This document shows positions 23,222-31,222 of a stretch of 52,286 nucleotides of DNA, in pieces. The DNA is taken from NCBI RefSeq assembly GCF_035830635.1, contig NZ_JAYMFI010000022.1, forward strand, positions 1-52,286. The letters run 5' to 3'. The position numbers were made by a program, and so were the translations under genes. The notes under the pieces were generated by a model that made no database searches, was not told the origin of the DNA, and saw only the letters and a list, made by a program, of their open reading frames with translations. Position 1 is the first letter of the stretch. The number at the start of each line of letters is the position of its first letter. This stretch comes from Adlercreutzia shanghongiae (lineage in GTDB: Bacteria; Actinomycetota; Coriobacteriia; Coriobacteriales; Eggerthellaceae).

Positions 23222-24748
23222 ATGGGTGCTAAAACTGCACTAGCCCAAAACGACCAGTCAAACGGCTTTCTCTATGCCACGAGAAGCCTCGTAGGACTCG
23301 CTGCATTCGGCTCTTTGCTACTCGTTACCATCTTTGGAACTTACTCTCTCACTGCCCCAGAAAGAGGTTTCCCGCTCCCGACCGTTGCCCTCTTCGCCTC
23401 GATAACCGTAACGCTTGGCCTCATGCGACTCGGATCGAAACACCCCAATACGCTCAGCAAAATTAAGCAATCCGTCAAATACATCGCGCTAATCGCCGGC
23501 ATCATCGGCGCTTTATGTCTTCTCTTCGAGGACCTTTGGGTCGTGAGCGGCATCGTGGAGGGTGCGGGCATTGCAGCGCTCAGCCTTATGTGGGTGCTCG
23601 ACCTCTGTCGCTACACCTACCGAATGCTCACCATGCTCTTACCATCTGCAGCAACCATTGCAGCTCTGATAACGGCTCCGATTCTCGCTCTTGGCTTACC
23701 TCCCCAAACGATGGCGATTATCGCCCTCGTCCTCGTCCTTGCGACCAATGCCATTATTTGGCCTAGCAATAGCATCTGGAATATGGCCGGCCTCGCTATC
23801 ACCGGAGAACAGTCGCAGAAGCGCGCTATCACGGCAAGCAACGATCGCTGGACCTATGCGACCATAGGACTGGATATTGGCTTCGCGATTGGAGCGGCGT
23901 ACTACCTTTTTAGATTCTCCGAAGACATCGCCTCTGCAAGCGCGCCCTTTCCGTTCATCCTGTTCATCTGCGGAGCCGTGGCATGCGCGGGAATCTTCCT
24001 CCTCTGCCGTCACAACAAAGACGATTACCAGCTCGAGGCGTTCGCGAAAGACTATATAGCTCTCACAGTAGCGCTATGCGGACTGCCCATGACCCTTTTG
24101 GCGACCAGCGCAGCAATCACCTGCGTAGCCGTTCTCATGCTCGTGATGATGGTTCAGCTCATCATCGTCGCAATCGCGTCTATCGAGTTCATCCGTTTCG
24201 AGGAGCTCTCTCCGCTCTGGTACGCATCTGAAGAGTCTTTTGTAGCCGGCGGTGCCACTCTGGGCCTTATTTTCACCGGAACGTGTCTAGCACTTACTCC
24301 GAATCTGCCAGGCTTCCCAATTGCCGTTTTTGTCGTCGTAACGTTCAACATCTTTTCTCAAACGAGGATTAACCTTGGCTCATTTCCCACAAACGAGTTC
24401 TTCAAGTCTCTCGAAGATTCCACGGCGACTCATACGCAAGAAACCGAGCCCGCATCTTCTCCGCCATACATCAATGGCTCACCCTCCGACGAAGGTGAGC
24501 TCATTGGAACGCAAAATGGCGCCTGGAAGCGCAAAATAAGTCTCGTATGCGAGGAGTACCAGCTTTCCCCTAGGCAAAGTCAAATTCTCGAAGTTCTGGC
24601 AAAAGGCCGTGACGCCCGCTATATCGAGAGCCACTTCTGCATTTCCAATTCCACTGCGAAATCGCACATCTACAACATTTATTGCAAGCTCGACATCCAT
24701 TCTCGCCAAGAGCTGCTTGACATCATCGAGAGCACCCAAATCCATTAA
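23222..24748 (+). CDS. Membrane-embedded LuxR-family transcriptional regulator
   Basis: A protein of 508 residues. The first 395 or so contain about twelve hydrophobic helices (for example LVGLAAFGSLLLVTIFG and AVALAAVVLML-like stretches). A variable linker at 395-435 follows, then a C-terminal LuxR-type helix-turn-helix at about 445-503 (LSPRQSQILEVLAKGRDARYIESHFCIS, then STAKSHIYNIYCKL). This architecture, a polytopic sensor fused directly to a DNA-binding domain, is abundant in Eggerthellaceae and often sits beside substrate-specific reductases. The membrane part presumably senses the substrate of the neighbouring oxidoreductase. AGAGGTGG precedes the ATG. GC content is clearly lower than in the flanking housekeeping genes. 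Confidence 0.92.
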   Translation: MGAKTALAQNDQSNGFLYATRSLVGLAAFGSLLLVTIFGTYSLTAPERGFPLPTVALFASITVTLGLMRLGSKHPNTLSKIKQSVKYIALIAGIIGALCLLFEDLWVVSGIVEGAGIAALSLMWVLDLCRYTYRMLTMLLPSAATIAALITAPILALGLPPQTMAIIALVLVLATNAIIWPSNSIWNMAGLAITGEQSQKRAITASNDRWTYATIGLDIGFAIGAAYYLFRFSEDIASASAPFPFILFICGAVACAGIFLLCRHNKDDYQLEAFAKDYIALTVALCGLPMTLLATSAAITCVAVLMLVMMVQLIIVAIASIEFIRFEELSPLWYASEESFVAGGATLGLIFTGTCLALTPNLPGFPIAVFVVVTFNIFSQTRINLGSFPTNEFFKSLEDSTATHTQETEPASSPPYINGSPSDEGELIGTQNGAWKRKISLVCEEYQLSPRQSQILEVLAKGRDARYIESHFCISNSTAKSHIYNIYCKLDIHSRQELLDIIESTQIH

Positions 24749-24802
24749 GGGCACACCAGCGAGCATGCTCTTTATTCAATGTTGCTATGAAGGAGGCAGT
24801 CT

Positions 24803-25138
24803 ATGTGCATGCACTGCAGCGACCTGTGCGACAAATGCAAGCCGGCACAACTCAAGCTCGTCCAATGCCCTTCCTGTGGAAAAGGTACCCTGGTCACACG
24901 CGAGGATTGTCTCGTGGCGCTGGGCTATTGGACTTCAACCGACGACGCGATAGCCAAGCGACTTTCGTGCGCCGCATGTCAAAGACCCCTACAAGATGAG
25001 ATAAAGCGCTCCATCACAGCGCTCCCATGTGCTTATAGCGGCATCATATGCGGATATCCATGCCGCAAGAGAAACGCCAAAAGAAGCAGCCGGGACGAGC
25101 CCTGTCGAAAGCAAGTCCTGGCTGCTTCTCGCGCATAA
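24803..25138 (+). CDS. Small Cys-rich (zinc-ribbon-like) protein
   Basis: A protein of 111 residues behind AAGGAGG, one of the best ribosome binding sites in the window. It opens MCMHCSDLCDKCKP and then has CPSCGKG and CAACQ pairs: seven to eight cysteines in 75 residues, enough for two zinc or Fe-S sites. The last 35 residues are basic with more cysteines and overlap the MFS terminator hairpin, so the true protein may effectively end earlier. It resembles the 74-residue zinc ribbon of the molybdoenzyme operon in type, not in sequence. It is probably co-transcribed with the LuxR gene, 54 bases upstream. Function unknown. Confidence 0.72.
   Translation: MCMHCSDLCDKCKPAQLKLVQCPSCGKGTLVTREDCLVALGYWTSTDDAIAKRLSCAACQRPLQDEIKRSITALPCAYSGIICGYPCRKRNAKRSSRDEPCRKQVLAASRA
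25082..25128 (-). terminator. Terminator of the MFS transporter gene, inside the convergent ORF
   Basis: AGAAGCAGCC-x-GGAC pairs with GTCC-x-GGCTGCTTCT, and on the minus strand TTTTGGCGTTT follows. The hairpin lies within the last codons of the plus-strand Cys-rich ORF. Confidence 0.65.
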
Positions 25139-25163
25139 ATGATGTGGACGAAACGCCTTTGAG

Positions 25164-26375
25164 CTAGCGCGTTTGAGGCTTCCTCCCCCGGCCAAAGCCG
25201 ACGAATACGAAGGCTGCAGCGAACACGATGCATATGGCAACAGCCACCACGAGAGAGCTTTGGTTGACCGTAAGCCCCGTAACCTGCGACAGGAGACCAC
25301 CTATCGGCGAGATGACATACGGCGACGCCGACTGACCGATAGACTGACCACACGTTGCAAGCGATACAGCGAACGAAGCCGACGCAGGGTTTACCGCAGC
25401 ATTCGAAATACTGCTCATAATGAGAGGAATGCAAATCGAGAAGGCCAAACCGCACAGCAGGGAGCCGAGATATATTTCCGGCAACCCGCTTGCGAAAGCC
25501 ATAAGGGCATAGGAAATTGCTAGGACACCTAAGCCTATCGAAAGCGTCAGCCCACGTGCAATCTCATAGATCTTGCCGAAAAGAAGGCCGGCGAAAAATC
25601 CTCCGAAAGCAAAAATCGCAAGGGAAATGCCCGCCTCGGCGGGTCCACCGAAACCGAACTCAGTAATCAGCACGTTGATGACGTTGGAATACACCTGTCC
25701 GCCCATGAAGAACACCACAGCAACAACGAACCACAGCACAACACCCGCAGTAACTTTAATGCCGCCGTCATGGCCGGCACGACGCGCGCTGTCTCGCTCA
25801 GGTCGCCGATAGGGAACACACGCCACAACACCTGCGAGAGACACAAGTCCAATGAGATGCACATAAAACACGGCCTGATAGCCCATATCAACGATGGACC
25901 CCAACATTCCACCTATAATCGAAAACAGCACGCATCCAAGCATCTGAAAGGATGTCATTCGGCCCATCACTTTATCTCGCTCAGTCCCCTCATAGTTCTC
26001 GGCGACAAGCGCTGCCGTACTCGCCTGAACCATACCCAGACCAAGACCAAATATAACTCGACATGCTATCACCGCTGTCCAGCTGTCAACAAAAGCTGGC
26101 GCCGTACCTCCTGCGATGAAAAGCAGGATACCGATGATGCTAATGGTTTTCTTGGCCATCACCGACATCAGCCAGCCAGACACCAACGTAACGAATATGA
26201 TGACGAAGCAGGGCACGGAAACAACGCCGAGCGCTGTCACTTGATCAATCTGATAGGAAGTCATGAACACGCCGATAGAGCTTGAAACGCCTATGGCGCC
26301 CATCATGAGAATCGCGACAGCGTAAATACCAATCTGGGTTTTCAAATTGCAACTTTGTTGCGGGCTTACTTCCAT
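25164..26375 (-). CDS. MFS transporter, probable substrate uptake for the molybdoenzyme
   Basis: A protein of 403 residues from the ATG at 26375 behind GAGGAGG. Twelve membrane helices are visible in two halves. The first half ends with the cytoplasmic loop VPYRRPERDSARRAG. An MFS motif-A-like stretch (GWLMSVMAKKTISIIG) follows helix 2, and helix 4 carries RVIFGLGLGMVQAS. It ends GFGRGRKPQTR. Its promoter carries the same palindrome as the molybdoenzyme promoter, so the two are probably switched on together. MFS transporters are common neighbours of soluble catechol-dehydroxylase-type enzymes. Uptake of the acceptor is inference; product export is equally possible. Confidence 0.9.
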   Translation of the reverse strand: MEVSPQQSCNLKTQIGIYAVAILMMGAIGVSSSIGVFMTSYQIDQVTALGVVSVPCFVIIFVTLVSGWLMSVMAKKTISIIGILLFIAGGTAPAFVDSWTAVIACRVIFGLGLGMVQASTAALVAENYEGTERDKVMGRMTSFQMLGCVLFSIIGGMLGSIVDMGYQAVFYVHLIGLVSLAGVVACVPYRRPERDSARRAGHDGGIKVTAGVVLWFVVAVVFFMGGQVYSNVINVLITEFGFGGPAEAGISLAIFAFGGFFAGLLFGKIYEIARGLTLSIGLGVLAISYALMAFASGLPEIYLGSLLCGLAFSICIPLIMSSISNAAVNPASASFAVSLATCGQSIGQSASPYVISPIGGLLSQVTGLTVNQSSLVVAVAICIVFAAAFVFVGFGRGRKPQTR

Positions 26376-26539
26376 ATTTAACCTCCTCGGCCAAGCGCGA
26401 CAAACAAGTTCGGCGCGCTGCTTTAGCAAAACCGCACGACATTCCACACGCGGAGTGCTTCACGGTCAGCACCATTTCTCGAGAAAGACGCCACTCAATA
26501 GTAGCCAGAGCCATAGTCCGCGACATCAGGTTTCAGGTG

Positions 26540-26580
26540 CTATTCAGTGTTTTCCGGAAAAATTCGCACCTGGAGTGCGA
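26540..26580 (-). promoter_or_regulatory. MFS promoter region with palindromic operator
   Basis: TCGCAC-CTGGA-GTGCGA (26564-26580) is a perfect inverted repeat. A -10-like GAATAG (26540-26545 on the minus strand) begins 27 bases from its centre, nearly the same spacing as at the molybdoenzyme promoter (26). The site would be near -39. Confidence 0.6.
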
Positions 26581-26611
26581 CGACCCCGCTCACGCTTATA
26601 GAGCCCGATGA

Positions 26612-26639
26612 TTACTTCAAAAGCACCCAATGCTATACT
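26612..26639 (+). promoter_or_regulatory. Promoter of the YeiH-type gene
   Basis: TTACTT, 16 bases, then TGC-TATACT (26634-26639) about 29 bases before the GTG start. Confidence 0.4.
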
Positions 26640-26667
26640 CGTCACGCTCGTTTTCGAAGGAGGAACC

Positions 26668-27864
26668 GTGAACGCAAAGACCATCGCCCCCGGCATCGGC
26701 ATCTGCGCTGCCATCGCCATCCCCTGCTGGTTTATGGGCGAGGCGCTGCCTGTCGTGGGCGCCCCGGTGTTCGCCATTCTGCTCGGCATGCTCATCGCGC
26801 TGTGGTGGAGGCAGCCGGCCCGCGGCACCGTGCAAGACGGCATCGCCTTCACGGCGAAGAAGATTCTGCAGTACGCGGTCATTCTGCTCGGCTTCGGACT
26901 GAACCTGGCCCAGATCGCCGCTGTGGGTGCCGAGTCGCTGCCGATTATCTGCTCCACCATCGCCACGGCCCTCATCGTGGGCTACATTCTTTACAAAGTG
27001 CTGCACATGGATTCCGCCATCGCCACGCTCATCGCCGTGGGCTCTTCCATCTGCGGCGGTTCGGCCATTGCGGCCACGGCCCCGGTCATTCACGCGAAAG
27101 ACGAGGAAGTGGCTCAGTCCATCTCAGTCATCTTCCTGTTCAACGTGCTGGCAGCGCTCATCTTCCCCACCTTGGGCAGCATGCTCGGCATGTCAAACGA
27201 GGGCTTCGGACTGTTCGCCGGCACCGCCGTGAACGACACCTCCTCGGTCACCGCCGCGGCGGCCGCCTGGGACGGCATGCATCCCGGCGCGAACGCCCTT
27301 GACGACGCCACTATCGTGAAGCTCACCCGCACGCTCGCCATCATCCCCATCACGCTCGTGCTCGCCATCCTGGTGGCGCGCCGGGAACAGGCCGCAAACG
27401 CGCCCGCTTCCGCCGCTTCGGCCGCTTCGGCCGATAACGCGCCCGCTTCCGCCCCCTTGGCCGCAAACGCGCCCGCTTCCGCCCCCAACGACGCTGCTTG
27501 CGCCGCAAACGCGCCCGTTTCCGCCACGCAGGCATCCGCGCCCGCATCTTCGCCCACGCGCGGCGAAGGCATGCTCGGCGCCTTCTCGCTGAAGCGCGCT
27601 TTCCCGATGTTCATCCTGTTCTTCCTGGCCGCCAGCGTCATCACCACCGTCGCCGTGGCGCTGGGCGCCGATATCGCCGTTTTCGCCCCGCTGAAAACGG
27701 CGAGCAAGTTCTTCATCTGCATGGCCATGGCCGCCATCGGGCTGAACACCGACCTGGTGAAGCTGGTGAAGTCCGGCGGCAAGCCCATCCTCATGGGCGC
27801 CATCTGCTGGATCTGCATCGCCGCCGTGAGCTTGGGCATGCAGCATATATTAAATCTGTGGTAG
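26668..27864 (+). CDS. YeiH/UPF0324-family membrane protein (putative anion exporter)
   Basis: A protein of 398 residues from a GTG behind GAAGGAGG. About ten membrane helices fit the UPF0324 family, whose members are annotated as putative sulfate exporters. Family-like stretches are LLGFGLNLAQI, GSSICGGSAIAATAPVI and GTAVNDTSSVTAAA near a pseudo-symmetric centre. Between helices at about residues 243-305 lies an unusual insert of repeated NAPASA/AANAPASAP units (27393-27550) that normal members lack. The substrate is not demonstrable from sequence. Divergent from the MFS gene and followed by a large hairpin element. Confidence 0.9.
   Translation: MNAKTIAPGIGICAAIAIPCWFMGEALPVVGAPVFAILLGMLIALWWRQPARGTVQDGIAFTAKKILQYAVILLGFGLNLAQIAAVGAESLPIICSTIATALIVGYILYKVLHMDSAIATLIAVGSSICGGSAIAATAPVIHAKDEEVAQSISVIFLFNVLAALIFPTLGSMLGMSNEGFGLFAGTAVNDTSSVTAAAAAWDGMHPGANALDDATIVKLTRTLAIIPITLVLAILVARREQAANAPASAASAASADNAPASAPLAANAPASAPNDAACAANAPVSATQASAPASSPTRGEGMLGAFSLKRAFPMFILFFLAASVITTVAVALGADIAVFAPLKTASKFFICMAMAAIGLNTDLVKLVKSGGKPILMGAICWICIAAVSLGMQHILNLW
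27393..27545 (+). repeat. Ala-Asn-Pro coding repeat inside the YeiH-type gene
   Basis: GCAAACGCGCCCGCTTCCGCC-like units recur about four times, interspersed with GCTTCGGCC repeats. They encode a disordered NAPASA-type loop between two membrane helices. The repeat keeps the reading frame. Confidence 0.75.
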
Positions 27865-27906
27865 CGAACAACCAGGCGACGTAGGTTCGCCCAAGGGAGT
27901 CAGCGA

Positions 27907-28007
27907 GAGGCCCTGCCGCGTTTCAGATTCGTCCGCCTTTGGCCCAAGCGTACTTCGGTACGCGCCGTGGCCAAAACAAGGGCGAAGATGAAATGCGGCA
28001 GGGCCTC
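27907..28007. repeat. 101-base hairpin element with UUCG loop
   Basis: Outer arms of 19 bases (27907-27925 and 27989-28007, one mismatch: GAGGCCCTGCCGCGTTTCA) enclose TTGGCC/GGCCAA. The apical hairpin is CGTAC-TTCG-GTACG. It lies between two convergent genes (YeiH-type and coaE), where it may end transcription from both sides. Its length and stable tetraloop suggest a repeat-family or RNA element. Confidence 0.7.
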
Positions 28008-28033
28008 GTAGCGTCGGCATTGATCCTGTTGCG

Positions 28034-28633
28034 TTAGCAACAGGATTTATATTGGTTCCACCAAACGAGCACTTCGTTGCGCAGCTCCTCGGGGGTGCCG
28101 TCGTTGTTGAAAACCACATCGGCCGCCTCGATGCGGTCGGCGTCGGTGATCTGACGGGCGATACGGGCGCGCACGTCCTCCTCGTCCCAGCCGGCGGCCA
28201 CGGCGCGCTCGATGCGCACGTCCAGCGGCGCGAGCACGGCCAACACCACATCGGCCCCGTAGGCCAGCGACTGCTGGCGGTTGCGGAACACCGAGTACTC
28301 CACCACCACGGCGGGCTTGCCCTCGGCGGCAAATCCGTCGATGAGGTCGGTGTAGCGCTCCTCGATGCGCGGCATGGTGACGGTGTTCAGCTTGCGGGTA
28401 GCCGCCGGCGTAGCGAAGGCCTTGGCTGCCAGGGCGCTGCGCACCACTTCCCCGTTCTCGTCGAAGATGTCGTCGCCGAAGGCAGCGCGCAAATCGTCCT
28501 TCACCGTATCCCACGCGAGCACCTCATGCCCCACCTGGTCCAGATCGATCCACGCCAGGCCCTCGTCGGTCAGCGCCTTGCGCGCCGTGGACTTGCCAGC
28601 CCCCATGCCGCCGATGAGAAACAGCTTCTTCAT
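28034..28633 (-). CDS. coaE: Dephospho-CoA kinase
   Basis: Last step of coenzyme A synthesis, phosphorylating dephospho-CoA at the ribose 3'-OH. It has 199 residues from the ATG at 28633 behind GGGGAGG; the frame runs further upstream without a site. The P-loop is GGMGAGKST at residues 8-16. IDLDQVGHEVL fits the conserved D-x-D/H segment, and a lid and coenzyme-binding region follow (PRIEERYTDLIDGF, ARIARQITDADRIEAADVVFNNDGT). It follows rpsA across a terminator, a neighbourhood often seen in Actinobacteria. Confidence 0.93.
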   Translation of the reverse strand: MKKLFLIGGMGAGKSTARKALTDEGLAWIDLDQVGHEVLAWDTVKDDLRAAFGDDIFDENGEVVRSALAAKAFATPAATRKLNTVTMPRIEERYTDLIDGFAAEGKPAVVVEYSVFRNRQQSLAYGADVVLAVLAPLDVRIERAVAAGWDEEDVRARIARQITDADRIEAADVVFNNDGTPEELRNEVLVWWNQYKSCC

Positions 28634-28682
28634 GTAGTACCTCCCCTTTTGGGCGTCAGAATTCGTTGGCATCATGATACAC

Positions 28683-28718
28683 GAAAACAAACGGGCCGCC
28701 CCACTGGGACGGCCCGTC
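28683..28718 (-). terminator. rpsA terminator
   Basis: On the minus strand GACGGGCCG-x-CCC pairs with GGG-x-CGGCCCGT around a short loop, followed by TTTGTTTTCG. Confidence 0.75.
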
Positions 28719-28754
28719 AAATTCAACGCGGTAGGTGCGTTGCGGAAGGCGCGC

Positions 28755-29981
28755 TTACTCGGCGTCCTCCACGGTCTCCTCGACCTCAACGACCTCGGCC
28801 TCGGCCGGAGCCTCGTCCTTCTTGCGGCGGGCCGGCTTCTCCTCGGCCTGCACCGACTCGTCCACGTCGATCTCGAAGCCGAGCTCCTCGGCGGCGGCCT
28901 TCATGGACAGGGAGATGCGGCGGCGATCCGGGTTGATCTCCATGACCTTCACCTTCACATCGTCGCCCGCGTGCACAACCTGCGCCGGGGTGTCGATGTG
29001 GCGGCCGGCCATCTCGGAGATGTGCACCAGGCCCTCGATGGAGTCGCCCAGCTCGACGAAGGCGCCGAACGGGACGATCTTGGTGACCTTGCCGTCGACG
29101 ATGGTGCCCACGGGGTAGTTCTCCACCAGCTTGATCCACGGATCGGGCGTGGTCTGCTTGAGACCGAGGGAGATGCGCTCACGCTGCAGATCGACATCGA
29201 GCACCTCGACCTCCACCTCGTCGCCCACCTTGACGACCTCGGAGGGATGGTTGACGTGGTTCCAGGACAGCTCGGAGATGTGCACCAGGCCGTCGATGCC
29301 GCCCAAATCCACGAAGGCGCCAAAGTCCACGATGGAGGACACGTTGCCCTTGAGGCGCATGCCCTTGGAGAGCTTGGAGAGAATCTCGGCGCGCTCGTTC
29401 TTGCGGCCCTCCTCCAGAAGAACGCGGCGGGACAGCACGACGTTGTTGCGGTTGCGGTCCATCTCGATGACGCGGGCCTCGATCTCGGTGCCCAGGTACA
29501 TGTCCAGATCCTTCACGCGACGCAGGTCCACGAGAGAGGCCGGCAGGAAGCCGCGCAGGCCGATATCCAGGATGAGACCGCCCTTGACCACCTCGATGAC
29601 CTCGCCGGTGACCACTTCGCCGGCCTTGAACTTCTCCTCGACGGAAATCCAGGCACGCTCGTACTCGGCGCGCTTCTTGGAGAGGATGAGACGGCCGTCC
29701 TTGTCCTCCTTCTGGAGAACCAGAGCCTCGATCTTGTCGCCCAGGCTCACGATGTCGGACGGATCGGCATCCTTGCGGATGGACAGCTCGCGGGAGGGGA
29801 TGACGCCCTCGCTCTTGAAGCCGATGTCCACCAGCACCTCGTCGTGCTCCAGCTTGACGACGGTGCCGTCGACGAGATCGCCCTCGTCGAACTCGGTCAG
29901 CGTGCCGTCGATCATCTCGTTCATCTGCTCATCGGAGATGTCGGAGAAGTCGATCACGGAGGTGTTCTTGATTTCGGTCAA
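28755..29981 (-). CDS. rpsA: 30S ribosomal protein S1
   Basis: RNA-binding ribosomal protein needed for initiation on many mRNAs. It has 408 residues with four S1 (OB-fold) domains at about 34-105, 120-185, 205-275 and 290-360; the last two carry the canonical GAFVDLGGIDGLVHISELSW and GAFVELGDSIEGLVHISEM. A Glu/Ala/Val-rich acidic tail follows. Four domains, rather than the six of E. coli, is the actinobacterial form. The start is TTG at 29981 behind GAAAGGGG. The leader is about 145 bases if the TATACT at 30134-30139 is the -10. Confidence 0.96.
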   Translation of the reverse strand: MTEIKNTSVIDFSDISDEQMNEMIDGTLTEFDEGDLVDGTVVKLEHDEVLVDIGFKSEGVIPSRELSIRKDADPSDIVSLGDKIEALVLQKEDKDGRLILSKKRAEYERAWISVEEKFKAGEVVTGEVIEVVKGGLILDIGLRGFLPASLVDLRRVKDLDMYLGTEIEARVIEMDRNRNNVVLSRRVLLEEGRKNERAEILSKLSKGMRLKGNVSSIVDFGAFVDLGGIDGLVHISELSWNHVNHPSEVVKVGDEVEVEVLDVDLQRERISLGLKQTTPDPWIKLVENYPVGTIVDGKVTKIVPFGAFVELGDSIEGLVHISEMAGRHIDTPAQVVHAGDDVKVKVMEINPDRRRISLSMKAAAEELGFEIDVDESVQAEEKPARRKKDEAPAEAEVVEVEETVEDAE

Positions 29982-30357
29982 AACGGACCCCTTTCAAAAA
30001 CTAAATCGGGGACCCTTCGTCATGATGGTTGATACTTACCATGTTCGCTTGCAGAAGCAAGAGATCGCGGTGCAACAAACATGTCTCGGGGGCCAGCAGA
30101 TACTTTCACTCGCCGGTTTCGGCAAGCCCGCCCAGTATAGCACCGCCGACCCATGAAGAATTGTGAATTTTGCCCGAGTGCCGACATTTTTCGCAGGGCG
30201 CTCACAGAGCTCCCCGATGCCCGCACGGCAAAGTCGCGCCAGACGGTGGGGAACCCGAACGCGACGGCCATCGCCGCGAGCGATGCCGCTCCATCGTGAA
30301 CGGGTATTACCCAGCGGCAAAGGCCATCGGCTAGCATGGTCTCAGGAGGTGCCGAAC
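29982..30357. other. Intergenic region: rpsA leader and upstream of LysE-type gene
   Basis: This 376-base gap between divergent genes holds a TATACT -10 box for rpsA (minus strand, 30134-30139) without a clear -35, and a leader that may allow autoregulation. The half from 30160 to 30340 has no clear gene. TTACCC...TAGCAT at 30307-30337 is a weak candidate promoter for the next gene. Confidence 0.45.
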
Positions 30358-30942
30358 ATGGAAACACAGGCGGCAGGGGCGTTTCTCATCTACTGTCTCG
30401 TCAATGCATTTACCCCCGGACCGGGAAACATCCTCGCCCTCAGCACGGCGGCAAGCCACGGTTGGCGGCGTGGAATGCCCCTGTACCTGGGCATTTTCTG
30501 CGGCTACTTCGCCGTTCAGGCGATCTGCGCGCTCACGGTGTTCTTCTTGGGCTCGGCCGTGCCCGACGCACTCGGGATCTTGAAGTACGCGGGCGCCGCC
30601 TACGTGGTCTGGCTCGCCGTGCACATCGCGCGCAGTCGCCCCGAAGACGACGAGTCGGGCGGGCGCCCCTCGTTCGCCCAGGGGCTCCTGCTGCAATTCG
30701 TCAACGTGAAGATATACCTGTTCGGCATCACGGCGCTCGTCGGCTTCATCGTCGGCCACGCGAGCGATCTGCCCACGCTCATGGCCACCGAGATGGTGAT
30801 CGCCTCCATCGGGACCGTGGCAACCCTCGCCTGGATCGCCTTCGGCGTGGCGCTCCAGAAAGCCTACCTGCGCCACTTCCGCGCCGCGAACCTCGTCTTC
30901 GCCGCCACGCTTGTGCTCTGCGCCGCAGAGATGCTCGCCTGA
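30358..30942 (+). CDS. LysE/RhtB-family exporter
   Basis: A small membrane exporter of 194 residues with six predicted helices. It belongs to the family that exports amino acids or related metabolites. The hallmark N-terminal segment VNAFTPGPGNILALSTAASHGWRRG is present, as is the second-half QFVNVKIYLFGITALVGFI. AGGAGG precedes the ATG. Substrate unknown. It stands alone, with a strong terminator after it and rpsA transcribed away upstream. Confidence 0.92.
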   Translation: METQAAGAFLIYCLVNAFTPGPGNILALSTAASHGWRRGMPLYLGIFCGYFAVQAICALTVFFLGSAVPDALGILKYAGAAYVVWLAVHIARSRPEDDESGGRPSFAQGLLLQFVNVKIYLFGITALVGFIVGHASDLPTLMATEMVIASIGTVATLAWIAFGVALQKAYLRHFRAANLVFAATLVLCAAEMLA

Positions 30943-30970
30943 GCGTTTGCGAGAGCAGCGTGGGGCCGGC

Positions 30971-31004
30971 CCCTTGGCAACAAGGGGCCGTTCTTCATCT
31001 TTCG
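30971..31004 (+). terminator. Terminator of the LysE-type gene
   Basis: GGCCCCTT-ggcaac-AAGGGGCC gives an 8-bp stem with a 6-base loop, followed by the T-rich GTTCTTCATCTTTC. Confidence 0.75.
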
Positions 31005-31104
31005 CTTTGCCCGCTGTTCGTCTCTCCAAAAACGCCTTTGGGACGTTGTGACAACCGATAAGCAGTCGCGCTGCTGTTAGGCTTACCATAAACGCAATAG
31101 CAAT

Positions 31105-31138
31105 CCTGCCGCCGGGCAGGGTTCCGAGCGCTCGGAAC
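31105..31138. promoter_or_regulatory. Tandem palindromes upstream of the PhzF-like gene
   Basis: CCTGCC-GCCG-GGCAGG (31105-31120) is followed directly by GTTCCGAGCGCTCGGAAC (31121-31138), a perfect 18-base palindrome without spacer. The latter looks like a protein-binding site. It lies about 85 bases before the gene start. Confidence 0.45.
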
Positions 31139-31222
31139 GGCATCCATCGTTAGGCCTTTGAAGATGGGTGCGGTTTCGGGCGCTTTTGTTTTGCGGAGAG
31201 CACAGCGAAAGAGGAGAAAGCC

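Noticed and set aside
18117..26580. Integrated mobile element carrying the molybdoenzyme cassette
   Set aside because: GC is lower than in the flanks, but no integrase, transposase, tRNA junction or flanking repeats were found at either edge.
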